Under the pieces are notes generated by a model, which ran no database searches, was not told the origin of the DNA, and saw nothing but the letters and a program-made list of their open reading frames with translations. Shown here piece by piece: positions 25,762 through 34,239 of a DNA stretch of 64,000 nt. Source of the stretch: Sphaerochaeta globosa str. Buddy (GTDB taxonomy: Bacteria > Spirochaetota > Spirochaetia > Sphaerochaetales > Sphaerochaetaceae); NCBI RefSeq assembly GCF_000190435.1, contig NC_015152.1:750458-814457 (forward strand). Reading direction: 5' to 3'. Within the stretch, counting starts at the first letter, position 1, and every line of letters starts with the position of its first letter. The translations under genes were made by a program, and so were the position numbers.

Positions 25762-26108
25762 ACTATAGTGATGCCACTATCAAAGAGGCCCACCGGGCAA
25801 CCTTCGCAAACGAGAGGCGGATTCTTGCTAGTGATAGCTGCACGTGCTTCTACTGCGGTCACACTTTCAACCCACAAACAGAGAAAAAACTCTATTGGAT
25901 TGAGGAGCGTCCTCCACGGGATAAGACCCTGAGATGCCCGATGTGCGGCATCGATTGTCTGCTCGGCAGTGCCTCCGGTTTTCCGATCCACGATCCAGAA
26001 TTTCTCCTGAAATGTACAGAGGCATGGTTCAATGGTATCAGCAGGATCAGCGATGGAAAGCCGATTGAAAGAGTGTCATGGGTAGCGTTGTTACTGGAAG
26101 ACTCCTAG
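25758..26108 (+). CDS. Small hypothetical protein with zinc-ribbon cysteines
   Basis: The protein has 116 residues and is soluble. Two CxxC pairs (CFYC and CPMC), separated by about 35 residues and each followed by glycine, form a probable zinc-binding knuckle, and a further cysteine follows in GIDCLL. The C-terminal half has a GFPIHDPEFLLKC helix. It overlaps the preceding 86-residue gene by 4 bp. The family is not recognised; nucleic-acid or protein binding is possible but unproven. Confidence 0.65.
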   Translation: MNYSDATIKEAHRATFANERRILASDSCTCFYCGHTFNPQTEKKLYWIEERPPRDKTLRCPMCGIDCLLGSASGFPIHDPEFLLKCTEAWFNGISRISDGKPIERVSWVALLLEDS

Positions 26109-26390
26109 TCGGTTTTCCGTTCAAAGGAGCAGAAACAGCCCATTTTTCATCGGGAGTATACAAAACAAAAAAATTGTAATAAATAGATGGTTGTGCGGCT
26201 TGTTTGCCACTTGTTCTCTCTGTGAATGTTTGGTTTTATACGAGGAAAAAATTGCTAATTCTCTACCATTAAACAGTTGACAACTGCAAGAACCCATTTA
26301 TACTACAGGTAAAAGGTACAAGAATTTTGTTGTAAAGAGGTTAGAATTCTAGAAAAGAACAAATAACTTGTTCAAAAAAAGGAGAGTATT
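26109..26390 (+). promoter_or_regulatory. Promoter region of the arabinoside ABC operon
   Basis: TTGACA (26277-26282) and TATACT (26299-26304) are 16 bp apart. A perfect 13-bp palindrome, CAGTTG-A-CAACTG (26274-26286), covers the -35 box and is a candidate operator. GGAGAG lies before the ATG at 26391. Nothing else is seen in the stretch. Confidence 0.65.
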
Positions 26391-27680
26391 ATGAAGAGAA
26401 TCATTCTGGTAACCATTCTTTTGGTCAGTTTGGTTGGACTGGTATTCGGTGCTGGAGCAGCAGAGAGTGCAAAACCTGCGGCCGCCGGTGTATCCGATGT
26501 GAGTTTCTGGACCTTCCAGGATCTCCATCTTGCATTCTATGAAAAGATGGCGAAACTTTGGAATGAGCAGAATCCCGATCGTCAGATCAACTTCGTCGGA
26601 GAAGTACTTCCGTATGAAGACATGCACACCAAGTTGCTCGTTTCCCTTCAGGCAGGGACCGGTGCTCCTGATATCGTTGATATCGAGATTGCCAAGTATC
26701 CCAACTTCCTGAAAGGCAACATCCAGTTGGCTCCGCTCAATGATGTCATCGATCCGGTAAGGGAGAAATTTGTTACTTCCCGGCTTGATATCTACAGCAA
26801 GGATGGCAAAAACTATGGACTTCCGTTCCATGTTGGTGCAATGGTCATTTATTACAATATGGAAATCCTCAAGGCCGCTGGTGTCGATCCTTACAAAATC
26901 AAAACTTGGGACGACTATATGGTTGCCGGCAAGCAGGTCAAGGAAAAGACCGGCAAGCCCATGACTACGTTGGAAGTGACCGAGCAATGGTCTTTCTGGC
27001 CACTGATCGCTCAGCAAGGTTCTGATTTCCTGGACAAGGATGGCAATGTGATTCTTGACAACGATACCAACGTCAAGACTCTGCAGATGCTCAAGGATAT
27101 GCTGAACAGCGGTATTGCGATTGCAGCACCCGGCGGATTCCATCACGCTGAGGAGTATTACGGTTTCATGAATGACAGCGGCGCTGCTTCTCTGTGGATG
27201 CCGATGTGGTACATGAATCGTTTCACCGACTATATGCCTGACCTAAAGGGGAAAATGTTGATCCTGCCGATGCCGAAGTTCAGCACCGGAACACGGTCTG
27301 CAGGTATGGGTGGAACCGGCACGTCTGTAACGTTGCAGGCTCGTGATCTCAAGCTTGCCAAGGATTTCCTTATGTTCGCAAAGGGCTCCAAGGAAGGCAA
27401 CCTCCTGATTTGGACCGACCTTGGCTTTGATCCTCCCCGCTGGGACGTATGGGATGATCCGACCATGAACCAACCCAACAAATTTACTGATTTCTATCTC
27501 AATGAAGATATCTTCGGCATGTTGTTGGAAATCAAGGACGAGATTCTGGGCGTAAACATCAAGGAGAAGCTTCCTGCAGTCATCGATAGAGTGAAATCTT
27601 CGGTAATGATTCAGGCTCTGCAACAGCAGAACAGAACTCCTGCACAAGCTTTGAAAGAAGCTGCCGATCTTTCTCGCTAA
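26391..27680 (+). CDS. ABC transporter sugar-binding protein (arabinoside cluster)
   Basis: The protein has 429 residues. The signal peptide ends near VFGAG before AAESAKP. The mature part fits the family 1 sugar-binding proteins: SFWTFQD at the start, the LLVSLQAGTGAPDIVDIE loop, and YYNMEILKAAGVDP. It captures mono- or oligosaccharides outside the membrane. Two permease genes follow, then a GH51 arabinofuranosidase, so arabino-oligosaccharides are the likely ligand. A hairpin follows the gene. Confidence 0.85.
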   Translation: MKRIILVTILLVSLVGLVFGAGAAESAKPAAAGVSDVSFWTFQDLHLAFYEKMAKLWNEQNPDRQINFVGEVLPYEDMHTKLLVSLQAGTGAPDIVDIEIAKYPNFLKGNIQLAPLNDVIDPVREKFVTSRLDIYSKDGKNYGLPFHVGAMVIYYNMEILKAAGVDPYKIKTWDDYMVAGKQVKEKTGKPMTTLEVTEQWSFWPLIAQQGSDFLDKDGNVILDNDTNVKTLQMLKDMLNSGIAIAAPGGFHHAEEYYGFMNDSGAASLWMPMWYMNRFTDYMPDLKGKMLILPMPKFSTGTRSAGMGGTGTSVTLQARDLKLAKDFLMFAKGSKEGNLLIWTDLGFDPPRWDVWDDPTMNQPNKFTDFYLNEDIFGMLLEIKDEILGVNIKEKLPAVIDRVKSSVMIQALQQQNRTPAQALKEAADLSR

Positions 27681-27690
27681 CTAAAAATTT

Positions 27691-27720
27691 TGATACGCCG
27701 GGGCTTCCTCCGGCGTATCA
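27691..27720 (+). promoter_or_regulatory. Intercistronic hairpin after the arabinoside binding protein gene
   Basis: Perfect 11-bp arms TGATACGCCGG and CCGGCGTATCA enclose an 8-base loop, 11 bp after the stop codon and without a T tract. Confidence 0.75.
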
Positions 27721-27739
27721 TGTCGAAAGAGGGGGGATG

Positions 27740-28639
27740 ATGTTACATAAACCAAATTATAATTCAATGAGGGTGGCTCCGTATGTTTTCATACTGCCGT
27801 TTATCCTGTCCTTCCTCATTTTCTATTTGTATCCGATTCTTAGTACCTTTGTAATGAGCTTCCAGCAGGTATATCCCGGTCAGGTTGAATTCATTGGCTG
27901 GACCAACTATGGAAAGCTCAACAACCCTGAATTCAAGGTTGCTTTGCAAAACAGTGCTCGTTATACTGTATATACCATTGCACTGTTGATTCCGATTCCT
28001 CTTTTACTGGCGGTGCTTCTCAACATAGGGAATCGGAAACTCAATTCACTGTATCGGTCCATCCTCTATGTACCCAGTTTGGTCTCCATCGTAGTCGCCG
28101 GAACGATTATGCGCTTGCTCCTTGCTTCAAGCTCGAAAAGTATTGTGAATACTATCGCTGCAGTATTCGGAGCCGAACCGAGGCAGTGGCTGCTCGGCGG
28201 TCCGACGCAGGCTATGCTGCTGCTTCTCATTCTCGCCCTTTGGCGCTGGGTGGGAGTGAATATCATCTACTTCCTCTCAGGATTGCAGAACATACCTGAA
28301 GAGCTCTATGAGGCAGCAGACATCGATGGTGCATCGGGTCTACAAAAGCTCTGGCGTATTACCATTCCTCTGTTGAAGAGAACCACAATTTTTGTTACCA
28401 CCATCAGTATTTTTGGTGGGTTTGCCATGTTCGAGGAGAGTTTCATCCTCTGGGCGGGCAAGCCGTCTCCGAACAATGTTGGCTTGACCATCGTCGGACA
28501 TCTCTACAATAAAGGCTTCCAAGAGGGAGAAATGGGCATGGCCAGTGCAATCGGTATCGTCTTGCTGATCATCGTTTTCACCCTCAGCGTATCGCTGTTG
28601 AAAATCTTTAGCTTCTTTGCCGAGGAGGGTAAGCGATAA
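27740..28639 (+). CDS. Sugar ABC transporter permease, MalF-type (arabinoside cluster)
   Basis: The protein has 299 residues and six membrane segments. The cytoplasmic EAA loop reads EELYEAADIDGASGLQKLWRITIPLL, the contact site for the ATPase. Two ATGs in tandem lie after AGAGGGGGG; the second gives better spacing. Its stop and the next start overlap as TAATG. No ATPase gene is present in the operon. Confidence 0.9.
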   Translation: MLHKPNYNSMRVAPYVFILPFILSFLIFYLYPILSTFVMSFQQVYPGQVEFIGWTNYGKLNNPEFKVALQNSARYTVYTIALLIPIPLLLAVLLNIGNRKLNSLYRSILYVPSLVSIVVAGTIMRLLLASSSKSIVNTIAAVFGAEPRQWLLGGPTQAMLLLLILALWRWVGVNIIYFLSGLQNIPEELYEAADIDGASGLQKLWRITIPLLKRTTIFVTTISIFGGFAMFEESFILWAGKPSPNNVGLTIVGHLYNKGFQEGEMGMASAIGIVLLIIVFTLSVSLLKIFSFFAEEGKR

Positions 28640-29487
28640 TGAATAGAAAGCCGCATACACAAGCAAAAACCATCGCAAAGCATGTGCTCTTGATAGCACT
28701 CTGCCTCATATACCTGGTACCCCTCTATTCGTTGGCGTTGGCTTCGTTCCGCCCAGGTCGCGACTTGCTTCGCTACGGTATTACCCTGCAGACGCTCATC
28801 CCTACCGACTTGAACCTGGAGAACTTCAAGGGCCTGTTCAACATCCGTGACGGTATCTACTTCACCTGGTATGGCAACAGCCTTTTTATCATGCTTATCC
28901 AAACGATGCTAGCTCTCTTTTTTAGTTCCTTCGTGGCATACGGACTTTCGGTCTATCGGTTCAAAGGGAGAAAATTCGTAACTACCCTGGTAATTTTTCT
29001 CATGCTGGTGCCCATGCAGATTTTGATTCTCCCGTTGTACAAGCTGATGATCACCGTCAAGCTGATGGATCACTTTCTTGGTGTATTTCTACCAATGATT
29101 GTTTCACCGTTTGCAATTTTCTTCTTCAAGCAATACATCGAGGGCCTGCCCCATGACTTGATCGATGCCGGCCGTGTGGATGGTTTGAATGAGTATTCCA
29201 TTTTCTTTAGGATCATTGTTCCAATCATGCCTCCAGCCTTCTCCGCAATGGCGATTTTCATGTCCATGCAGAGCTGGAACAACTTTCTGTGGCCGTTGAT
29301 CGTCCTCAGAAGTGGGAACAAGTTCACCCTTCCCATAGGATTGAACACCCTGCTCACCCCGTATGGGAACAACTACGATTTGTTGATCATGGGATCGCTG
29401 GCAGCTACGCTGCCGATTATTGTGGTCTTCATTTTCTTCCAACGATATTTCATCGCCGGATTGACGTCAGGCGGAGTCAAAGGCTAA
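28639..29487 (+). CDS. Sugar ABC transporter permease, MalG-type (arabinoside cluster)
   Basis: The protein has 282 residues and six membrane segments. The EAA loop is LPHDLIDAGRVDGLNEYSIF, with GLTSGGVKG at the C-terminus, a hallmark of this permease class. It pairs with the preceding permease and is translationally coupled to it. GGAGGG lies just before the start codon. Confidence 0.9.
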   Translation: MNRKPHTQAKTIAKHVLLIALCLIYLVPLYSLALASFRPGRDLLRYGITLQTLIPTDLNLENFKGLFNIRDGIYFTWYGNSLFIMLIQTMLALFFSSFVAYGLSVYRFKGRKFVTTLVIFLMLVPMQILILPLYKLMITVKLMDHFLGVFLPMIVSPFAIFFFKQYIEGLPHDLIDAGRVDGLNEYSIFFRIIVPIMPPAFSAMAIFMSMQSWNNFLWPLIVLRSGNKFTLPIGLNTLLTPYGNNYDLLIMGSLAATLPIIVVFIFFQRYFIAGLTSGGVKG

Positions 29488-29514
29488 GCATACAAATCAG
29501 AGAGGAGCAGCAAC

Positions 29515-31011
29515 GTGAAGTGTACGATTCATGCCAATAAGCAATTTGTCCGTGGGACGGTCGATCCCAGGCTGTTTGGTTCGTTCGTTGAACAACTTGG
29601 TCGAGCGGTCTATGGGGGTGTCTACGAGGTGGACCATCCTGCATCGGACGAGGAAGGCTTTCGAACTGATGTCATGGACCTTGTTCGCCAGCTTGATGTA
29701 CCGGTAGTACGTTTCCCTGGAGGAAACTATGTATCCAATTTTAACTGGGAAGATTCGATAGGACCCAAGGAAAACCGTCCAACCCGGCTTGATCTTGCTT
29801 GGAAAGCCCTCGATCCGAACCAATTCGGCTTACAGGAATTCATGCACTGGGCAAAGAAAGTGGGAACCGAGCCGATGATGGTGTTCAACCTGGGCACCCG
29901 CGGTCTTGCTGAGGCCAAGGAACTGGTTGAGTATTGCAATCACCCCGGTGGTTCCTATCTGAGTGATCTCAGAAAGAGCCATGGATCGGAAGACCCTTTT
30001 GATATCAAGCTTTGGGGCTTGGGAAATGAGATGGACGGCCCTTGGCAAGTCGGTCACAAGACTGCCGAAGAGTATGGGCGCCTGGCTTCGGAAGTAGGCA
30101 AGGCCATCAAGTTGTTCGATCCCTCCCTTGAACTGGTTGCCTGCGGTAGTTCCAATTCGAATATGCCCACCTTTCCCAAGTGGGAGGAAACAGTACTCGA
30201 TCATACGTACGAGGTTGTCGATTACCTTTCCCTGCATATGTATTTCCGCAATGACGAGAAAGATATAGCCACCTTCCTGGCCTGCTCTGCAAGCATGGAT
30301 GCGTTTATTGAGACGGTTGTTCATGTGTGTGACTACGTAAAGGCCAAAAAGCGGTCGAAAAAGACTATGTATCTTTGTTTTGATGAGTGGAATGTCTGGT
30401 TCCACTCCCACGACAAGGACAAGCAGCAGACTCCGTGGATAGTCGGTCCCTCCTTGCTTGAGGATGTATACACCTTCGAGGATGCCTTGGTGGTGGGATG
30501 CCTGCTGAACAGCTTGCTCAGGCACTGCGACCGTGTCAAAATTGCCTGCATAGCTCAGTTGGTAAACACCATTGCCCCCATAATGACGGAAACCGGTGGA
30601 GATGCATGGAAGCAGACCATTTACTGGCCGCTCAATTATGCTTCCAAGTATGGCAGGGGAGAGATTTTGGAATGCCGTGTCGAAGTTGCATCCTATGAGA
30701 ACAAACAGTATGGGACCATCCCGTATGCCGATACCCTGATGGTGCACCATCCAGAAACCGGTGAGATTGATTTGTTTGTGGTGAACCGCCATCAGAGTGA
30801 AAGCCTGGCTCTGAATTTGGATCTTACAGGATTTGGACCTGATTATCACGTATTTGAACAGGTAGTATTACAGCATGCGGATTTGTATGCTGTGAATGAC
30901 AAGGATAATCCGGATGAGGTCAAACCGAGCGTTGTTGCTTTTACGGATAAAAATACCTCGGCCTTGCAAGTTGCTCCCCTTAGTTGGAATCTTCTGCGAT
31001 TTCATAGATAG
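29515..31011 (+). CDS. GH51 alpha-L-arabinofuranosidase
   Basis: The product is 498 residues with no signal peptide, so it acts in the cytoplasm on imported arabino-oligosaccharides and removes terminal alpha-L-arabinofuranose. The acid/base is E172 in GNEMDG and the nucleophile is E291 in FDEWNVW. Their spacing of 119 residues equals that of characterised GH51 enzymes (E175 and E294). VRFPGGNYVSNFNWED is also conserved. Translation starts at GTG with GAGGAG upstream. It is the fourth gene of the ABC importer operon, which fits uptake followed by intracellular hydrolysis. Confidence 0.9.
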   Translation: MKCTIHANKQFVRGTVDPRLFGSFVEQLGRAVYGGVYEVDHPASDEEGFRTDVMDLVRQLDVPVVRFPGGNYVSNFNWEDSIGPKENRPTRLDLAWKALDPNQFGLQEFMHWAKKVGTEPMMVFNLGTRGLAEAKELVEYCNHPGGSYLSDLRKSHGSEDPFDIKLWGLGNEMDGPWQVGHKTAEEYGRLASEVGKAIKLFDPSLELVACGSSNSNMPTFPKWEETVLDHTYEVVDYLSLHMYFRNDEKDIATFLACSASMDAFIETVVHVCDYVKAKKRSKKTMYLCFDEWNVWFHSHDKDKQQTPWIVGPSLLEDVYTFEDALVVGCLLNSLLRHCDRVKIACIAQLVNTIAPIMTETGGDAWKQTIYWPLNYASKYGRGEILECRVEVASYENKQYGTIPYADTLMVHHPETGEIDLFVVNRHQSESLALNLDLTGFGPDYHVFEQVVLQHADLYAVNDKDNPDEVKPSVVAFTDKNTSALQVAPLSWNLLRFHR

Positions 31012-31081
31012 GTGGGGTATGTATTTGCAACCTTGCGATGTGTTAGGATAGGGTATCGATTGAAAGAGAAGGTACGAGAGG

Positions 31082-32017
31082 ATGTTGAAAGAGATTAATC
31101 TTGATTATTCCGATAAGCAGAAATTGCTGGTCGTTGCCAAGGCTATCGCCAATGAGGCGAGAATCAACATCCTTGAACTCCTCAATGAGAAAAGTCTGAG
31201 TGTGAATGAAATTGCCGAACAATTGGAGCTGCCAACTTCAACTGCGGCTCTGAATGTCCGCATTCTTGAGAATGCCGGGCTTCTCTTTACCGAGTCCCAA
31301 CCTGGGATTCGGGGCAGTATGAAGGTAAGCAGCCGTGTTTGTGATAGGGTAGTATTCAGGCTTCTGCTCGATCAGATGCATGAGAACAAAGAGAACTCGG
31401 TGGTGTTGAGTATGCCCATCGGAAACTTTGTCAACTGTGAAATCCACCCGACGTGCGGTTTGGTCAGTGACAAGAGTGCCATAGGTATTTTTGACCAGCC
31501 CTGCAGTTTCTACTATCCTGATCGAACTGGTGCCCAACTACTTTGGTTCTATAAGGGATTTGTAGAGTATAGGTTCCCTAATACCATCGTCAACGGAGGA
31601 ATTCCCAAGCAATTCGACCTCTCCTTCGAGGCATGTTCCGAGGCCCCTTTCTATCGTAATGACTGGCCGAGTGATATTACCGTTTGGGTCAATGACATTG
31701 AAATAGGGACCTGGACGAGCCCCGGAGACTTGGGCGGTCGGAAAGGGAAGTTCAACCCCTCGTGGTGGCCTGAGTCGTTGAACCAGTATGGCCTGCTCAC
31801 CAGCTGGAGGGTCAACTCCCATGGGACGTTCCTCAACAATGAGCGGATTGCCGACTTGACCATCGATGCCTTGGGAATCAAGGAAGACTGCTTCATCAGC
31901 GTAAAGATTGGAATCAAGGAAGATGCCCGTTTTGTCGGAGGGGTAAGCCTTTTTGGTGAGCACTTCGGAGATTATCCTCAGAATATCGTCCTTAAACTCG
32001 ATTACGACATGTATTAG
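31082..32017 (+). CDS. ArsR-type winged-helix regulator with a large C-terminal domain
   Basis: The protein has 311 residues. The first 95 form an ArsR-like winged helix (AIANEARINILELLNEKSLSVNE, then EQLELPTSTAALNVRILENAGL). The remaining 210 residues are unlike metal-sensing ArsR proteins and contain repeated tryptophan-rich segments (WVNDIEIGTWTSPGDLGG, KFNPSWWPESLNQYG), perhaps a carbohydrate-sensing beta-sandwich. It lies 70 bp after the GH51 gene in the same direction and may control the arabinoside operon. Confidence 0.75.
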   Translation: MLKEINLDYSDKQKLLVVAKAIANEARINILELLNEKSLSVNEIAEQLELPTSTAALNVRILENAGLLFTESQPGIRGSMKVSSRVCDRVVFRLLLDQMHENKENSVVLSMPIGNFVNCEIHPTCGLVSDKSAIGIFDQPCSFYYPDRTGAQLLWFYKGFVEYRFPNTIVNGGIPKQFDLSFEACSEAPFYRNDWPSDITVWVNDIEIGTWTSPGDLGGRKGKFNPSWWPESLNQYGLLTSWRVNSHGTFLNNERIADLTIDALGIKEDCFISVKIGIKEDARFVGGVSLFGEHFGDYPQNIVLKLDYDMY

Positions 32018-32118
32018 AATACTATCCTGAGAAAACACAAGAAAAGCAAAAGCTGGAACATTGACCGCCTCTTGATACTGTACCAAGATGTATGAAACAG
32101 ACATTGAGGAGGTGCAGG

Positions 32119-32550
32119 ATGTGGCATTTGATGTTTTCGGAGGACCAGGCTCCAAGTCTTAATCAGATGAGCGAGTTTGTCGGCTCTGAGCGTAAGCGTT
32201 GGGATCACCTGAACGAATACTTGCAGGGTACCTACCATGTCACGCCAAGCATCGAATACAGCAGTTGCAGCGCCCAACCGGGCTGGAATGTGAAGTATCG
32301 CAAGGGCGGCAAATCACTCTGTACGCTGTATCCTCTAAAGGACTCGTTCATTGCGTTGGTGGTCGTGGGTCCTAAAAACGATGAACAAGTAGCATTTGAA
32401 ATGGAAGCCGGGTTGTTTAGCTCTTCAGTGAGTAATACTTTTGCCAAGGCTAAACCGATGTCCATGGGCCGTTGGCTCATGATCGAAGCAGTGGATGACG
32501 ATGTACTTGAGGATATCAAGCACCTCATCAGCATCCGCCTTGCTTCCTGA
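32119..32550 (+). CDS. DUF3788-family protein
   Basis: The product is a 143-residue soluble protein. The central pattern GWNVKYRKGGKSLCTLYPLKDSF and the C-terminal GRWLMIEAVDDDVLEDIKHLISIRL match DUF3788, a small alpha/beta family of unknown function. The start at 32119 is set by GGAGG six bases upstream. The next gene begins 8 bp later, so the two form an operon. Confidence 0.7.
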   Translation: MWHLMFSEDQAPSLNQMSEFVGSERKRWDHLNEYLQGTYHVTPSIEYSSCSAQPGWNVKYRKGGKSLCTLYPLKDSFIALVVVGPKNDEQVAFEMEAGLFSSSVSNTFAKAKPMSMGRWLMIEAVDDDVLEDIKHLISIRLAS

Positions 32551-32558
32551 GGCCGTCT

Positions 32559-33575
32559 ATGATCGATTGGCACACCTATGCAACCGAGCAGACTCTCACC
32601 TGGTTGTTGGAAGAGAACAATCCTTCAGTGCGGTACTTCACGCTGACAGACCTCTTGGATAAACCGCAAGATGACCCTCTCGTACAGGAAGCCAAAGCAG
32701 CAATTGCGAAAACCGGCCTTGTACCGCAAATGCTCTCTGTGATGGCTCAGCCTTCATACAGGGAGACATACTCGCGGTTTTACACCTATAAGTACAAAGG
32801 GCTTGTCTGGTCGCTGATCACCCTCGCAGAACTTGGTGCAGAGGCTGATGACCAGATTCGGGAAATGTGCGAATACCTCTTAGTGAACTCCCAGGAACCG
32901 GAAGATGGCGGATTCTCCATGAACACTGCCCAAAAAACAGGAGGGGGAAGGAAGTCGGAGGTCATCCCGTGTCTGACAGGCAACCTGGTTTGGGTTTTGA
33001 TCCATTTCGGGTTTCTAAAGGATGAGCGATTACAGAAGGCTTTGAACCATCTGGTTGAGTTTCTCGTCCTCAATGATGGAGAGCTGATCGAGAGCCAAGT
33101 CGTCCCCTATGATAGGTTTGAAATGTGTTGGGGCTCCCATACATGCTTCATGGGGGTGGTGAAGACACTCAAGGCACTGACTTGTGTCAACCGAGAACTA
33201 AGAACAGAGAAACAACAGGCAACCATTGAACGTTTAGCCGAGTTTCTGTTGATTCACCATATTTACAAGAGCAGTCATAATTTGAAGAAGAAAGCAAAGC
33301 CGGGCTGGCTTCACTTTGCTTTTCCTTTGATGTACCAGACTGATGTTTTGGAGATTCTGGACATCCTTGTACGTGAAGGGATGCATGATGAAAGGATGGA
33401 AGATGCCTTCCAACTTGTGCTGGAAAAACAGAACGATAAGGGTCGATGGCTTTTGGGAAACACCTATGCCAGCGACCGCCTCCTGATTCCGATGGGAAGC
33501 AAGGGCGAGGAGAACAAGTGGATCACCTTACGCAGCCTGAGATTAGTCAAAGGATACTCTGCCAGCCAACATTAG
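32559..33575 (+). CDS. Terpenoid-cyclase-fold-like hypothetical protein
   Basis: The protein has 338 residues and is mostly helical. Segments such as PEDGGFSMN, LTGNLVWVLIHFGFL and DKGRWLLGNTYASD, with a tryptophan-rich CWGSHTCFMGVVKTLKAL, resemble the helical-hairpin repeats of the squalene/hopene cyclase and prenyltransferase fold. No DxDD catalytic motif is visible, so it is probably not a cyclase. GAGG precedes the ATG. Function unknown. Confidence 0.6.
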   Translation: MIDWHTYATEQTLTWLLEENNPSVRYFTLTDLLDKPQDDPLVQEAKAAIAKTGLVPQMLSVMAQPSYRETYSRFYTYKYKGLVWSLITLAELGAEADDQIREMCEYLLVNSQEPEDGGFSMNTAQKTGGGRKSEVIPCLTGNLVWVLIHFGFLKDERLQKALNHLVEFLVLNDGELIESQVVPYDRFEMCWGSHTCFMGVVKTLKALTCVNRELRTEKQQATIERLAEFLLIHHIYKSSHNLKKKAKPGWLHFAFPLMYQTDVLEILDILVREGMHDERMEDAFQLVLEKQNDKGRWLLGNTYASDRLLIPMGSKGEENKWITLRSLRLVKGYSASQH

Positions 33576-33696
33576 CCTTGGTGTATGCAACCATGAAAAT
33601 TTCGTGATGTCTGTATACGAGGCCCTCCTGTCCTCTTCCAATTTGATTCAAATTCAATCAGACTCGTCTATACTTGCACAACGCTAAGGAGTGAGT

Positions 33697-34233
33697 ATGG
33701 ATTTCTTGGATAATCTGGGTATTTGGATTTACTTCATAATCTTTTTTGGGAAAATTCTGGAAGTAACGGTATCTACCATCCGTATGGTTCTCATCAATAG
33801 AGGAGAACGGGTCAAAGGGACGATGGTTGCCTTTTTCGATAGTATCCTGTGGTTGTTGATTACCGGTACGGTGTTGGAGGGCTTCCAAGAGGATCCTCTT
33901 CGGATGGTGGTTTTCGCTTTCGCATTCGCAGTGGGCAATTACATGGGGTCGTGGTTTGAGGACAAGCTGGCATTCGGCCTTAGCTCGGTTCAAGTCATCG
34001 TTCCTGAAGACCCCGAAAGCGTTGCGTTGGCAGACTCCTTGCGAAAGGACAACTTTGCCGTGACGGTAATTAAGGGAACCGGACGTAATGGAAACCGAGA
34101 CATCCTTCTGTTGCATCTTAAACGCAAACGAATCGCAGAGGCTGTGACTCTTATCAACACCATGCTTCCTGGAGCCGTTGTTGTCGTGAACGACTCCAAG
34201 ATTATCAGTGGTGGGTATATATCCAGGAAATGA
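33697..34233 (+). CDS. UPF0316 family membrane protein (DUF2179/DUF5698)
   Basis: The protein has 178 residues. Three N-terminal membrane segments (IYFIIFFGKILEVTVSTIR, DSILWLLITGTVLEG, MVVFAFAFAVGNYMGSWFED) are followed by a cytoplasmic DUF2179 domain. Members are conserved in Firmicutes and spirochaetes and resemble YebE-type proteins, but their role is unknown. AAGGAG lies 5 bp before the ATG. It is convergent with the arsenite efflux gene 6 bp away. Confidence 0.75.
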   Translation: MDFLDNLGIWIYFIIFFGKILEVTVSTIRMVLINRGERVKGTMVAFFDSILWLLITGTVLEGFQEDPLRMVVFAFAFAVGNYMGSWFEDKLAFGLSSVQVIVPEDPESVALADSLRKDNFAVTVIKGTGRNGNRDILLLHLKRKRIAEAVTLINTMLPGAVVVVNDSKIISGGYISRK

Positions 34234-34239
34234 TGAATC

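Noticed and set aside
29830-30849. A 339-codon open frame opposite the GH51 gene
   Set aside because: The GH51 frame carries both catalytic glutamates at the expected spacing. The opposite frame is a shadow.
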